Notes: generated by a model not told the origin, from the sequence alone. Counted from the stretch's first letter, positions 1 to 7,532 are shown. The stretch: 10,048 nt of DNA from Chloroflexota bacterium (GCA_003577365.1 QEUY01000135.1:1-10048), one strand, 5' to 3'. Numbers and translations are program-made.

Positions 1-822
1 GCGCACAGCACCATGAGCTTCGACCTGGGCGACCTGAACAACGACGGGCAGCCGGAACTCTTCGCCACCGATATGAAGCCCTACGCCGCCGACCCGGCGA
101 CCGAAGCCGCCTGGGCGCCGTTGATGGCCGCCATGGCCGGTGAACACCACATCGAAGGCGATATTCAAGTGATGGAGAATGTCCTCCAGGTGCAGACCGG
201 CTCCGGCGGCTATGCGAATCTGGCGCACAGTTGGGGCGTCGACGCCACCGGCTGGAGCTGGTCGGCCAAGTTCGGCGACCTCGACAACGACGGCTGGCTG
301 GACCTCTATGTGGTCAACGGCATGATCGAAGCGCGCATGTTTGCCCACCTGCCCAACCATGAACTGGTCGAGGCGAACCAGGTCTTTCGCAACCGCCACG
401 ACCAGTTCGAACCCAGACCGGATTGGGGACTTGGTTCTACATATAGTGGCCGCGGGCTGGTGCTGGCCGATTTTGACCAGGATGGCGACCTCGACCTGGT
501 GGTCAACAACCTGCGCGCTCCGGCGCAGTATTTTGAAAACCGTCTCTGTGGCGGCAGCAGCCTGCAGGTCGACCTGCGCCAGCCGGCGCAGCAGAACACC
601 CAAGCCATCGGCGCGCGGCTGGCGCTGCGCAGCCGCGCGGGCAGCTTCTACCGCGACGTGCGCGCCGCCTCCGGCTATCTCTCCGGCGACGCCAGCCGCA
701 TCCACTTCGGCCTGCCTGCCGGAGCCACCCTCGACCGGCTGGAGATCACCTGGCCCGACGGCGCACAAAGCACCCTCGTCGATCTCCGGCCCGGCGAACG
801 CCTTGTCGTCGAAAGGAGATAA
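1..822 (+). CDS. FG-GAP/VCBS-repeat protein with C-terminal ASPIC/UnbV domain (5' end missing)
   Basis: The reading frame is open from the first base, and the first residues (AHSTMSFDLGDLNNDG) already lie inside a repeat, so the gene starts upstream of the window and the ATG at 13 is internal. Of the 273 visible residues, three calcium-loop motifs stand out: DLNNDGQPE (11-19), DLDNDGWLD (93-101) and DFDQDGDLD (157-165). These are typical of FG-GAP/VCBS beta-propeller repeats. Residues about 203-270 (IGARLALRSRAG, then RDVRAASGYLSGD, FGLPAG and ITWPDG) match the ASPIC/UnbV domain that closes CRTAC1-like proteins. Family members are usually secreted or cell-surface proteins that bind calcium. 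Their substrates are mostly unknown, and no enzymatic role can be read here. The signal peptide, if any, is outside the window. The gene is followed by a hairpin terminator that begins at its stop codon. Family assignment is firm; function is not known. Confidence 0.9.
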   Translation, partial: AHSTMSFDLGDLNNDGQPELFATDMKPYAADPATEAAWAPLMAAMAGEHHIEGDIQVMENVLQVQTGSGGYANLAHSWGVDATGWSWSAKFGDLDNDGWLDLYVVNGMIEARMFAHLPNHELVEANQVFRNRHDQFEPRPDWGLGSTYSGRGLVLADFDQDGDLDLVVNNLRAPAQYFENRLCGGSSLQVDLRQPAQQNTQAIGARLALRSRAGSFYRDVRAASGYLSGDASRIHFGLPAGATLDRLEITWPDGAQSTLVDLRPGERLVVERR

Positions 823-853
823 TTCACCGCAAAGGTGAATCTCTTCTTCCTTT
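822..853 (+). terminator. Probable intrinsic terminator of the FG-GAP gene
   Basis: A perfect 7-bp stem, ATTCACC (822-828) with GGTGAAT (834-840), has a 5-base GCAAA loop and is followed by a pyrimidine-rich tail with broken T runs (841-853). The hairpin uses the last base of the TAA stop codon. The stem is only moderately GC-rich and the T tract is interrupted by C, so termination may be partial. It separates this gene from the promoter just downstream. Confidence 0.55.
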
Positions 854-880
854 GCCACTCGTTCGCCCTGGTGCTATGAT
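852..880 (+). promoter_or_regulatory. Sigma-70-type promoter of the glycosidase gene, apparently leaderless
   Basis: The -35 box TTGCCA (852-857) and the -10 box TATGAT (875-880) each match consensus at 5 of 6 bases and are separated by exactly 17 bases. Transcription would begin about 7 bases after the -10 box, at position 887, which is the A of the ATG. No room is left for a Shine-Dalgarno site, so the mRNA is predicted to be leaderless. Confidence 0.7.
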
Positions 881-886
881 GGGGCC

Positions 887-2125
887 ATGAAAACTCGCGC
901 CATCCTGACGGAAGCGCGCCACCGCGCCCACCAGATCATCAAGCAGTGTGCCACGCCGCATGGCTTTCGCGCCTCGGCGCTGGCCGCGGGCTACCCGCAG
1001 GTCTGGGCCAGAGACAGCATCGTCGCCTTCCTGGGCAGCGTCACCACCGGCGACCCGGAGTTGATCGCGGCCGGGCGCGCTTCGTTGGAGACCATGAGCG
1101 CCCACCAGTCGCCGCGCGGGCTGATCCAGCTCAACGTCAACCCCGATACCGGCTATATCAGCACCGAAAACGCCGGCGCGGTCGACGGCAACCTGTGGTA
1201 TATCCTGGGCCATTATCTGCACTGGAAGCTCAGCGGCGACGCCGAGTTTCTGCGCCGCCACTGGCCGCACATCGACAAGGCGCTGATCTGGCTCGACTAT
1301 CAAGACATGAACGAATGCGGGCTGCTGGAGGTGCCGGAGGCGGGCAACTGGATGGACTTGATGGCGGTGCGCTACAACGTCCTCTATGACAATGTGCTCT
1401 ATTACGCCGCCAACCTGGCCCACGCCGAAATGGCCCAACATCTGCCCCCCAGCACGCCGATCTACACGCCCCAAGTCGACGCGCTCGGCATCCACGAACG
1501 CATCAACCTGCTCATGTGGATCGACCGCTGCTGGGTCGCCACACATTTCGCCGAACATCTGGAAAAGCTCAAGAGCATCCGCCTCGAATGGTTTATGCTC
1601 TACCACAACATGGGCACGATCTCCAGCCGGCCTTTTTATCTGCCCTGGGTCGCCTTCCGCGAATATGGCGACTGGTGCGACAGCCTGGGCAATCTCCTCG
1701 CCATCCTGACGGGGGTGGCCGACTGGCACCGCACCGAACATATCTTGCGCTATATGCGCCAGGTGGGCATGGCCGAACCCTATCCCACCAAAGCCATCTA
1801 CCCGCCGATCTATCCTGGCGAACCCAACTGGCGCGAATATTATCGCAGCCGCAATCTCAACTTGCCCCACCAATATCACAACGGCGGCATCTGGCCCATG
1901 ATCGGCGGGCTGCATGTGGCCGCGCTGGTGCGCCACGGCTGGTATGGCGACGCCGAGGGCTTTGCGCTCCAGGCCTGGTCGGCGGCCATGTATCTCTATG
2001 CCGACCATGCTGTCCATACCGGCAAGCTGCCGCTCTTCGACGACCTCTTGGCGGCCAAGCCGGCAGCCGCCGTCGCCGCCGAAGTTCACGACTTTGTGAT
2101 CCATGCCGGCGGCGGGCCGGTCTAG
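887..2125 (+). CDS. (alpha/alpha)6-barrel glycoside hydrolase-like protein (glycogen debranching / GH100-GH63-like)
   Basis: This 412-residue protein has no signal peptide or membrane segment and so is probably cytoplasmic. Motifs typical of six-hairpin toroid glycosidases are visible in order: WARDSIVAFLG (40-50), as in amylo-alpha-1,6-glucosidase and invertase-like enzymes; AVDGNLWYILGHYL (98-111); GNWMDLM (153-159); DWCDSLGN (262-269); and QYHNGGIWPMIGGLHVAAL (329-347), which resembles the QYHNGG-WP block of GH100 invertases and debranching enzymes. Asp43 and Asp157 lie in the best-conserved acidic positions and are candidates for catalysis, but this is inferred by motif only. The likely role is hydrolysis of an alpha-linked oligosaccharide or sucrose-like substrate; the exact substrate cannot be told. 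At 412 residues it is shorter than full debranching enzymes, so it is the catalytic barrel alone. The start at 887 is set by the promoter spacing and by a lack of in-frame upstream starts with a binding site. The next gene, 160 bases downstream, encodes a sugar-type binding protein. Confidence 0.75.
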   Translation: MKTRAILTEARHRAHQIIKQCATPHGFRASALAAGYPQVWARDSIVAFLGSVTTGDPELIAAGRASLETMSAHQSPRGLIQLNVNPDTGYISTENAGAVDGNLWYILGHYLHWKLSGDAEFLRRHWPHIDKALIWLDYQDMNECGLLEVPEAGNWMDLMAVRYNVLYDNVLYYAANLAHAEMAQHLPPSTPIYTPQVDALGIHERINLLMWIDRCWVATHFAEHLEKLKSIRLEWFMLYHNMGTISSRPFYLPWVAFREYGDWCDSLGNLLAILTGVADWHRTEHILRYMRQVGMAEPYPTKAIYPPIYPGEPNWREYYRSRNLNLPHQYHNGGIWPMIGGLHVAALVRHGWYGDAEGFALQAWSAAMYLYADHAVHTGKLPLFDDLLAAKPAAAVAAEVHDFVIHAGGGPV

Positions 2126-2285
2126 GGTGCAATATCCCGGCGCTAGACCCAGGCACACCGCCTGAATCGAGTTACAGCAGTTCAGGAGTCGCAACACCCA
2201 GTTTGTCACAACACCTAACCGTCGGGCTGACCTCTTGTGCGGCCTGGCCCATGCACACCCACATGCACACTGAAGGAGACAAACC
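2126..2285. other. Intergenic leader before the binding-protein gene
   Basis: This 160-base gap has no clear terminator for the glycosidase and no convincing promoter. TTGTCA (2203-2208) resembles a -35 box but has no -10 partner at proper spacing. A 6-bp inverted repeat, CCTGAA (2161-2166) with TTCAGG (2181-2186), and a 9-base direct repeat CATGCACAC (2250-2258 and 2262-2270, 12-base period) are present and could be regulatory. The direct repeat lies just upstream of a strong ribosome binding site, GAAGGAGA (2272-2279), 6 bases before the ATG at 2286. The binding protein may be co-transcribed with the glycosidase or have a promoter I cannot recognise. Confidence 0.4.
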
Positions 2286-3653
2286 ATGCGTAAAACTCAT
2301 ATTTGGTCCTTGTTGGCGCTTGCCCTGCTGCTGACCGGCGTGATCAGCGGCTGTGCCGTGCCGCCGCCGCCGCCGGCGGGCGCGCCTGCCGAACAGCCCG
2401 CCGGCGAAGCCACCAGCGCGCCCGCGGCCGAAGGCGAGGCCGCCAACACCATCACCTGGGCCGTCTGGGGCAGCCCGGAGGAGATCGCTACCCATCAGAA
2501 AGTAGCCGACGCCTTTATGGCCGAGCATCCCGACATCAAGGTCGAGCTGATGGGCGAGCCGTGGAACGACTACTTCACCAAGATGCAGACGCTGTGGGCC
2601 AGCGGCGACGCCAGCGCCATTCCGGATGTGCTCTTCCTGTGGCCCACCCCGCGCTATGCCGCCGAGGGCGTGCTCGAAAACCTCGACCCCTATATCGAAA
2701 AAGCGGGCTATGACCTGAGCGACTACTGGCCGGCCCTGCTCGAATCGGCGTCGTATAACGGCAGCGTCTATGGCTTCCCGCGCGATATCAGCGTCGAAGT
2801 GCTCTACTATAACAAGGACATCTTCGACGAGGCGGGCGTCGAATACCCGACCGAAGATTGGACCTGGGACGACCTGCGCGCCGCCGCCGAGAAGCTGGCC
2901 GTGGTGGACAGCAGCGGGCGCGTCGAGCGCTACGCGCTGGGGATGGAAGGCGGCAAGTATGTGCGCTGGGTCAACCAGAACCGGGGCAGCATCCTCGACG
3001 ACATGCGCAACCCGTCGAAATGCACGCTGGACGCGCCCGAAGCGGTGGAGGCGATCCAGTTCTTCGCCGATCTGATGAACGATAATCTGGCGATGCGCGA
3101 CGCCAACTTGAGCCAGGCGGGCGGCGACGCCGCCGTCTTTGCCAGCGGCCAGGCGGCCATGATCATCCAGAACTCCAGCCGTGTCAGCGCCTTCAACGAG
3201 GCAGGGCTGAACTATGATGTGCAAGTCATCCCCATCCCCAAAGGTGGGCAGCGTGCGGCCAGCGCCGGCGGCGCAGCCTGGGTCATGAGCTCCGGGGCCG
3301 ACAACAAAGAGACGGCCTGGACCTTCCTCAGTTGGCTGCAAAGCACCGACGGCGGCCAGCGGCTCTATACCGAGTCCGGCGAGATCTTCCCGGCGCTGCA
3401 GTCCACGGCCCGTTCGGATGCCTTCCTGAACAACGGCCAGCCACCTGCCAACCGCCAGGCGTTCCTGACCGAAGCCGAGAATGCCAAAGTAGGGACCTTT
3501 GGGTACTTCCCCGAATGGGACGAGCTGAACGGCTCGATCATCAGCCCGGCGCTGGAGCAGATCTGGGCAGGTGATGCCCAGCCCGCCGACGTGCTGCCTG
3601 GGCTGTGTGACCAAGTGGATGCCTTCCTCGCCGACAACGGCTATCCGAAATAG
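2286..3653 (+). CDS. ABC transporter substrate-binding lipoprotein, family 1 (sugar type)
   Basis: This 455-residue protein begins with a lipoprotein signal: MRK, a hydrophobic stretch, then the lipobox ISGC with the lipidated Cys at 23. A low-complexity Pro/Ala/Glu linker (about 24-52, including a run of five prolines) tethers the domain to the membrane. The mature part is a typical SBP_bac_1 fold: TITWAVWG (55-62), the block YGFPRDISVEVLYYNKDIF (162-180), DWTWDDLRAAAEKL (191-204), FASGQAAMI (285-293) and TFLSWLQSTDGGQRLY (346-361). Cys246 and Cys441 could form a disulfide in the exported protein. Family members capture sugars or sugar derivatives outside the cell for a CUT1-type importer. 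The start is fixed by GAAGGAGA 6 bases upstream. No permease or ATPase follows: a strong terminator comes 45 bases after the stop, so partner genes lie elsewhere. The specific ligand cannot be deduced, although the glycosidase upstream makes a carbohydrate plausible. Confidence 0.93.
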   Translation: MRKTHIWSLLALALLLTGVISGCAVPPPPPAGAPAEQPAGEATSAPAAEGEAANTITWAVWGSPEEIATHQKVADAFMAEHPDIKVELMGEPWNDYFTKMQTLWASGDASAIPDVLFLWPTPRYAAEGVLENLDPYIEKAGYDLSDYWPALLESASYNGSVYGFPRDISVEVLYYNKDIFDEAGVEYPTEDWTWDDLRAAAEKLAVVDSSGRVERYALGMEGGKYVRWVNQNRGSILDDMRNPSKCTLDAPEAVEAIQFFADLMNDNLAMRDANLSQAGGDAAVFASGQAAMIIQNSSRVSAFNEAGLNYDVQVIPIPKGGQRAASAGGAAWVMSSGADNKETAWTFLSWLQSTDGGQRLYTESGEIFPALQSTARSDAFLNNGQPPANRQAFLTEAENAKVGTFGYFPEWDELNGSIISPALEQIWAGDAQPADVLPGLCDQVDAFLADNGYPK

Positions 3654-3697
3654 GGGGGCCGAAATAGCCCAGCCGCAGTCGCATAGCTGCTCTACCG

Positions 3698-3731
3698 AAG
3701 CGCCCGGTTCACGCCGGGCGCTTTATTGTTT
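3698..3731 (+). terminator. Intrinsic terminator after the binding-protein gene
   Basis: A perfect 10-bp GC-rich stem, AAGCGCCCGG (3698-3707) with CCGGGCGCTT (3714-3723), has a 6-base loop TTCACG and is followed by a T-rich tail (3724-3731). This is a classic Rho-independent terminator and shows that the binding protein ends its transcription unit. Confidence 0.9.
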
Positions 3732-3802
3732 ATGAATTGTTTGTGATGCATACCCGCAGACGCTGTGCCTATCCATGTATCTTCACCGCCTATCGTTAAG
3801 GC

Positions 3803-3830
3803 TTGACGGGCGATCAGGCCGGCATATACA
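3803..3830 (+). promoter_or_regulatory. Probable promoter of the YihY/BrkB gene
   Basis: The -35 box TTGACG (3803-3808, 5 of 6 matches) and the -10 box TATACA (3825-3830, 4 of 6) have a 16-base spacer. Transcription would start near 3837 and give a leader of about 59 bases before the ATG at 3896. The box lies after the upstream terminator, in the right place for an independent unit. The rest of the 242-base gap (3654-3895) shows nothing else I can name. Confidence 0.55.
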
Positions 3831-3895
3831 GTGGTGAGGCTAGGTTTGTATGCACAGCCCGCCGGGCGGTCTTCATCGCGCAGAGGAAAGCAACA

Positions 3896-4999
3896 ATGAA
3901 ACGGTTTGTATCCCTGGTCAAAGACACGTTCAAACAGTGGAGCGCCGATAAGGCCTCGCGCCTCGCCGCCGCGCTCTCGTTCTACACCATGCTCTCGATT
4001 GCGCCGCTCTTGGTGATCGCGGTCTCGATCGTGGGGTTTGTCTTTGGCAGCGATCAGGCGCAGCAGAAGCTCATCGGCCAGATCAGCGGGCTGGTCGGGC
4101 CGCAGGCCGCCGACGCTATCCGCGGCATGTTACAAAATGCAGCGCAGCCCGACGTGCGCAGTTGGGCGGGCATCGTCGGTATCGGAACGCTGATCTGGGG
4201 TGCTTCCAACGTCTTTAACCAACTGCACGAAGCCATGAACACCATCTGGAATGTAGAGCTAAAGCCAGGCTTGGGCTTTATGGCGACGATCAGGCAGCGT
4301 CTGCTTTCCTTTTCACTTGTCGCCGTGATCGGCTTTTTATTGCTGGTCTCGCTGATCCTCAGCGCCATCCTGTCGGCGATTGGGGCCTATTTCGCCAACC
4401 TGCTGCCCGGCAGCGAGTTTCTGTGGCAGATCGTCAACTTTGCCGTCTCGCTAGGCGTGATCACGCTGCTCTTCGCCCTGATGTACCGGGTCATCCCCGA
4501 CGTGCATATCGCCTGGCGCGATGTCTGGCTGGGCGCGTTTGTCACGGCGCTGCTCTTTGTGATCGGCAAACAGTTGCTCGGCTACTACCTGGGGCGGCAA
4601 AGCTTTGGCTCGACCTATGGCGCGGCCGGTTCGCTGGTCGTGCTGCTCGTCTGGGTCTACTACTCAGCGCAGATCTTTTTCTTCGGGGCTGAATTTACGC
4701 AGGTCTATGCCACACGCTACGGGCACGGCATGACGCCGGAGAAAAACGCCCGCTTTGCGACGGAGGAGTTGGCCGCCAAACCGCACAAGGCCGCCATCCA
4801 GCCGCGCGCGGCTCAGGCTGGTGGTGGACGGGCCGATGATACCCAGACCGGCGCAGATCGCGCGCCGCAGCCTGCGGCGCAGATGGACGGCCACACGAGC
4901 GGCGCACGCAAGCTGGTGGCCGGCGGCGTGCTGGCCGGGCTGCTGCATCTGACCAAGCGAGGCGACGAGGGGCGCAAGGAACCAAGCGACGAGCGTTAA
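3896..4999 (+). CDS. YihY/BrkB-family (UPF0761) inner-membrane protein
   Basis: This 367-residue integral membrane protein has about six hydrophobic segments (roughly 24-50, 91-107, 137-165, 176-200, 208-228 and 242-266). The family's signature blocks are clear: DKASRLAAALSFYTMLSIAP (18-37) near the N-terminus and YGAAGSLVVLLVWVYYSAQI (241-260) followed by FFFGAEFTQVYATRYG (261-276). Despite old labels such as BrkB or 'ribonuclease BN', the family is a membrane protein group of poorly defined role. Recent work on relatives points to lipid transport across the envelope, but nothing here tests that. The ATG at 3896 is chosen because GAGGA (3883-3887) lies 8 bases upstream; starting further 5' would overlap the promoter. 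After the last TM segment comes an unusual hydrophilic Ala/Arg/Gln-rich tail of about 90 residues that ends in a short hydrophobic patch, LVAGGVLAGLLHL (340-352). The gene is monocistronic and converges on the gene below, with a 4-base overlap. Confidence 0.92.
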   Translation: MKRFVSLVKDTFKQWSADKASRLAAALSFYTMLSIAPLLVIAVSIVGFVFGSDQAQQKLIGQISGLVGPQAADAIRGMLQNAAQPDVRSWAGIVGIGTLIWGASNVFNQLHEAMNTIWNVELKPGLGFMATIRQRLLSFSLVAVIGFLLLVSLILSAILSAIGAYFANLLPGSEFLWQIVNFAVSLGVITLLFALMYRVIPDVHIAWRDVWLGAFVTALLFVIGKQLLGYYLGRQSFGSTYGAAGSLVVLLVWVYYSAQIFFFGAEFTQVYATRYGHGMTPEKNARFATEELAAKPHKAAIQPRAAQAGGGRADDTQTGADRAPQPAAQMDGHTSGARKLVAGGVLAGLLHLTKRGDEGRKEPSDER

Positions 5000-7401
5000 C
5001 GTGTTCTGGCGCTGCGCCGGTCTAGCACAACCAGCGCGGCCAGGCCCACCCATCCAGCCAGCGCCATCAGCAGCCCCCAGCGCCAAAGGCGCGGCGCATA
5101 GCACAGTTCGACGGTGGATGTCCCGGCGGGAACCGGCACAGCGCGCAGCGCGCCATTGGCCGGAATCACGCGCACAGCTTGCCCGTTGACCGTCGCCTCC
5201 CAGCCCGGATACCAGACCTCGCTCAATACCAAAAAGCCCGGCGCAGTCGCCTCGACCGCCAGCGTCAAATGGCTGCTGCCTGCTGCGGTCAGCGTGGCCG
5301 ATTCCGTGCCCACAGCAGGGGCCGGCGGGCCGAAGGGGGAGAAGCCTTCGGTGGGGCCTACCAGCACCACCGCCCGCGCCGGATCAAAATCCGCGGCCCG
5401 GATCAGGGCTTGGGCATCGGGGATGCCGGTCGCCAGGATGGCCTCATGCACAACCCAAGCGCGCGGCCAGAAATTGGTGTTGCGATAGACGGCCAGTTCA
5501 CCCGGTGCATCAAGCGCCAGTTCAAACTTGCCCTCCGGCAGCGGCGTCCCGTCGCGCACGATCACGTATTTCACATTGAGCAGGTCATAGAGCCGCGTCT
5601 GCCGCCCGCCCGTGGCCTCCCACTGCGCCCGCCAGTGCGCCAGCGCCAGCGGGTTGGCGATGCCGCCCACATCTTCCAGCCCCACCAGCGCCGCGGTGTC
5701 GGGCTGCCACACCCCTTCGATCTCGGTGCGCGTGTCGATGCGGAAAGTATCCGGGTCTTGCCGCAAAAACGCCACGATCTCCGGGTGATGAAAGCCGCGC
5801 GTCGGGTCGGTCGAACTGATGTCGGTGTACGCGCCTGTCGCCGCTAGGTCCACATAGAGCAGCCCCACCAGCAGCCCCGCCATGAGCGGCGCATCCCACC
5901 AGCCGGCGCGATAGCCTGCCGCCGCCGCCCAAACGCCACCCCAGAAGAGCGCGGCCAGGGTCAGGGCCAGCGCCGCCACCGAGGCGCGCAAAAAGCTCGT
6001 CTCGTTCTCTTGGGTGAGCAGCAGGGCCAGATAGCTCAAGGGCAGCACGACCCCGGCCAGCAGCCAGCCGCCCTGCCGCAGCGCGGCCAGCCAGCCGCGC
6101 CCGCCGGGTGTCGCCAGCCGGACGCGGTCCAAGAGCGTGTCCAGCCCCACCGCGGCCAGCACTGCCGCGGCCAAGCTCCACAAGACCAGCGCCCGCGCCG
6201 GGGCGCGCATCTGGGCGAAACCAGGCAGCAGCAGCGTCAACCAGCCGTGGAGCAGCGCATAGATGCCCAATGCCGTGACCAGCCCGAAGAGCGCCAGCCC
6301 CACCCAGGGCCACAGCCGCCGGCGACGATCCGGCGCGGCCAAGAGCAGACCGGCCAGCGCCAAGAGCAGCGTCGCCACCCCCACATAGGGCGTCTCCACA
6401 CGATCCCACAAGCTCCAGTGCAGCGCGGGGCCGCGACCAAAAAAGCCGGGCGTCAGCAGCCCGATCAACTGCGTGGGGGCGAGCGAAAAGGCGACCGTAT
6501 CTTGATAGGTAAAGGCGCTGCGCTCGGTGTAGCGAGTCAGCTGTAGGGCGGGCAGCAAGATCGGCGCGGTGAGCAGCCCGGCCAATGCCACAACCGTCAG
6601 CAGCCGCCCGCCCACCCAGATGGCCCAGGCCAGGCGCGGGATCGGCGGGCGCTGCACCAGCGCCCACAGCAGCGTGTAGACCCCCAGCGCCAGCCCGATA
6701 TAGAGGCTGCTTTGGGCATGGCCGGCATAGTTCGCCAGGCCAAAGAGCAGCCCTGCGCCCGCCAGCCAGATCAGACGCCCGGTCGCCAGCCCGCGGATAT
6801 AGGCCGCCAGCACCCAGGGCAGCCAACTCAGCACTGCGATCAGGTTGAGGTTGCCCAGGTGGATCAGCAGCGGGTCGCCGAGCGCAAAGGCCAGGCTACC
6901 CAACAACGCCGCGGGCCGTGACACCGGTCGTGCCGCCAGACCATCCGGCCAGGGAAGCGTGCGCAGCAGCAGATACATGCCCAGCGCCGCCCACACCAAA
7001 TGGCCGATGACCATACCCTGCAAGGCGCGGTAGTCAAATGCAGGCCGGGCCAGAAAGAGCAGCAGATTGGGGAGATAGAGGAAACCGGCTTGGATATCGC
7101 CGATCAAAGGTGCACCGCCATAAAGATGCGGGTTCCACAGCGGCAACGTGCCTTGCGCCAGATCGCGCGCCGCAAAGCGATAGGTGGGGAAGAGAAAGCT
7201 GACCAAGTCGCCGCCGTCGGCGGGTTGATAGACATCGCCGCTCAGCGTGCGCCAGAAGAAGCCCAGCACCAGCAGCGCCAGCCCGCCGCCCGCCAGCAGA
7301 TCCCGGCGCAGCGCGACGGCTTGCTCGCCGCCACGCCGCCCAGCCCACACCAGGGCCGCTCCCCAGAGCAGTGCCGCGATCAGCCCAATGGTCAGGCCCA
7401 T
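4996..7401 (-). CDS. YfhO-like GT-C-fold multi-TM membrane protein
   Basis: This 801-residue protein has a first TM helix at the N-terminus, many further hydrophobic segments through about residue 525, a soluble extracytoplasmic C-terminal domain (about 530-770), and a last TM helix (about 773-793). The first outer loop holds acidic residues in PADGGDLVSFLFPTY (60-74), followed by LPLWNPHLYGGAPLIGD (86-102) and GFLYLPNLLLF (106-116). This is the pattern of YfhO/GT-C glycosyltransferase-like proteins, where loop acidic residues serve catalysis. The C-terminal block GFLVLSEVWYPGWEATVNG (722-740), then IPANGALRAVPVPAG (746-760), is the family's beta-sandwich hallmark. The B. subtilis relative is linked to glycosylation of lipoteichoic acid; here the donor and acceptor are unknown. 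Length is close to the family norm. The ATG at 7401 is the only reasonable start: it is preceded by GAAGGGG, unusually close at 2 bases, and there is no in-frame alternative in the leader. Transcription comes from a strong divergent promoter. Confidence 0.9.
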   Translation of the reverse strand: MGLTIGLIAALLWGAALVWAGRRGGEQAVALRRDLLAGGGLALLVLGFFWRTLSGDVYQPADGGDLVSFLFPTYRFAARDLAQGTLPLWNPHLYGGAPLIGDIQAGFLYLPNLLLFLARPAFDYRALQGMVIGHLVWAALGMYLLLRTLPWPDGLAARPVSRPAALLGSLAFALGDPLLIHLGNLNLIAVLSWLPWVLAAYIRGLATGRLIWLAGAGLLFGLANYAGHAQSSLYIGLALGVYTLLWALVQRPPIPRLAWAIWVGGRLLTVVALAGLLTAPILLPALQLTRYTERSAFTYQDTVAFSLAPTQLIGLLTPGFFGRGPALHWSLWDRVETPYVGVATLLLALAGLLLAAPDRRRRLWPWVGLALFGLVTALGIYALLHGWLTLLLPGFAQMRAPARALVLWSLAAAVLAAVGLDTLLDRVRLATPGGRGWLAALRQGGWLLAGVVLPLSYLALLLTQENETSFLRASVAALALTLAALFWGGVWAAAAGYRAGWWDAPLMAGLLVGLLYVDLAATGAYTDISSTDPTRGFHHPEIVAFLRQDPDTFRIDTRTEIEGVWQPDTAALVGLEDVGGIANPLALAHWRAQWEATGGRQTRLYDLLNVKYVIVRDGTPLPEGKFELALDAPGELAVYRNTNFWPRAWVVHEAILATGIPDAQALIRAADFDPARAVVLVGPTEGFSPFGPPAPAVGTESATLTAAGSSHLTLAVEATAPGFLVLSEVWYPGWEATVNGQAVRVIPANGALRAVPVPAGTSTVELCYAPRLWRWGLLMALAGWVGLAALVVLDRRSARTR

Positions 7402-7452
7402 ATCCCCTTCGATCCGGTTTGGTGATGGATAAAACCTTCTGAATATAGCGCT

Positions 7453-7481
7453 AGTATAGCGGCGCGCCGGTCATCTGCCAA
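7453..7481 (-). promoter_or_regulatory. Promoter of the YfhO-like gene
   Basis: Read on the - strand, TTGGCA (7481-7476) and TATACT (7458-7453) each match consensus at 5 of 6 bases with a 17-base spacer. Transcription would begin near 7446, giving a leader of about 45 bases. The spacer contains the palindrome GGCGCGCC (7461-7468). Confidence 0.75.
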
Positions 7482-7503
7482 ACAAAAAGCGTTTTCAGGC
7501 AGA

Positions 7504-7532
7504 TGCTCAAGTGGGCGGGGCTGTGGTATACT
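7504..7532 (+). promoter_or_regulatory. Extended -10 promoter of the plsX unit
   Basis: TGGTATACT (7524-7532) is an extended -10 element: TG, one base, then TATACT. The -35 position (TGCTCA, 7504-7509, 17-base spacer) matches consensus at only 3 of 6 bases, as is common when an extended -10 is used. The predicted transcription start is near 7539, about 300 bases before the plsX ATG. It lies back to back with the - strand promoter, the two -35 boxes being about 22 bases apart. Confidence 0.6.

Noticed and set aside
824..2287. Long open frame on the - strand opposite the glycosidase
   Set aside because: It lies almost exactly antiparallel to a gene with clear family motifs. Its translation is rich in His, Val, Gly and Asp with no recognisable domain, as expected from the antisense of GC-rich coding DNA.
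2172..3614. Long open frame on the - strand opposite the binding protein
   Set aside because: It is a shadow of a confidently identified lipoprotein gene and shows no family motif, no ribosome binding site and no promoter.
5585..6826. Open frame inside the YfhO-like gene in another - strand frame
   Set aside because: It is Ala/Gly/Arg-rich low-complexity translation, an alternate-frame artefact of a GC-rich gene.
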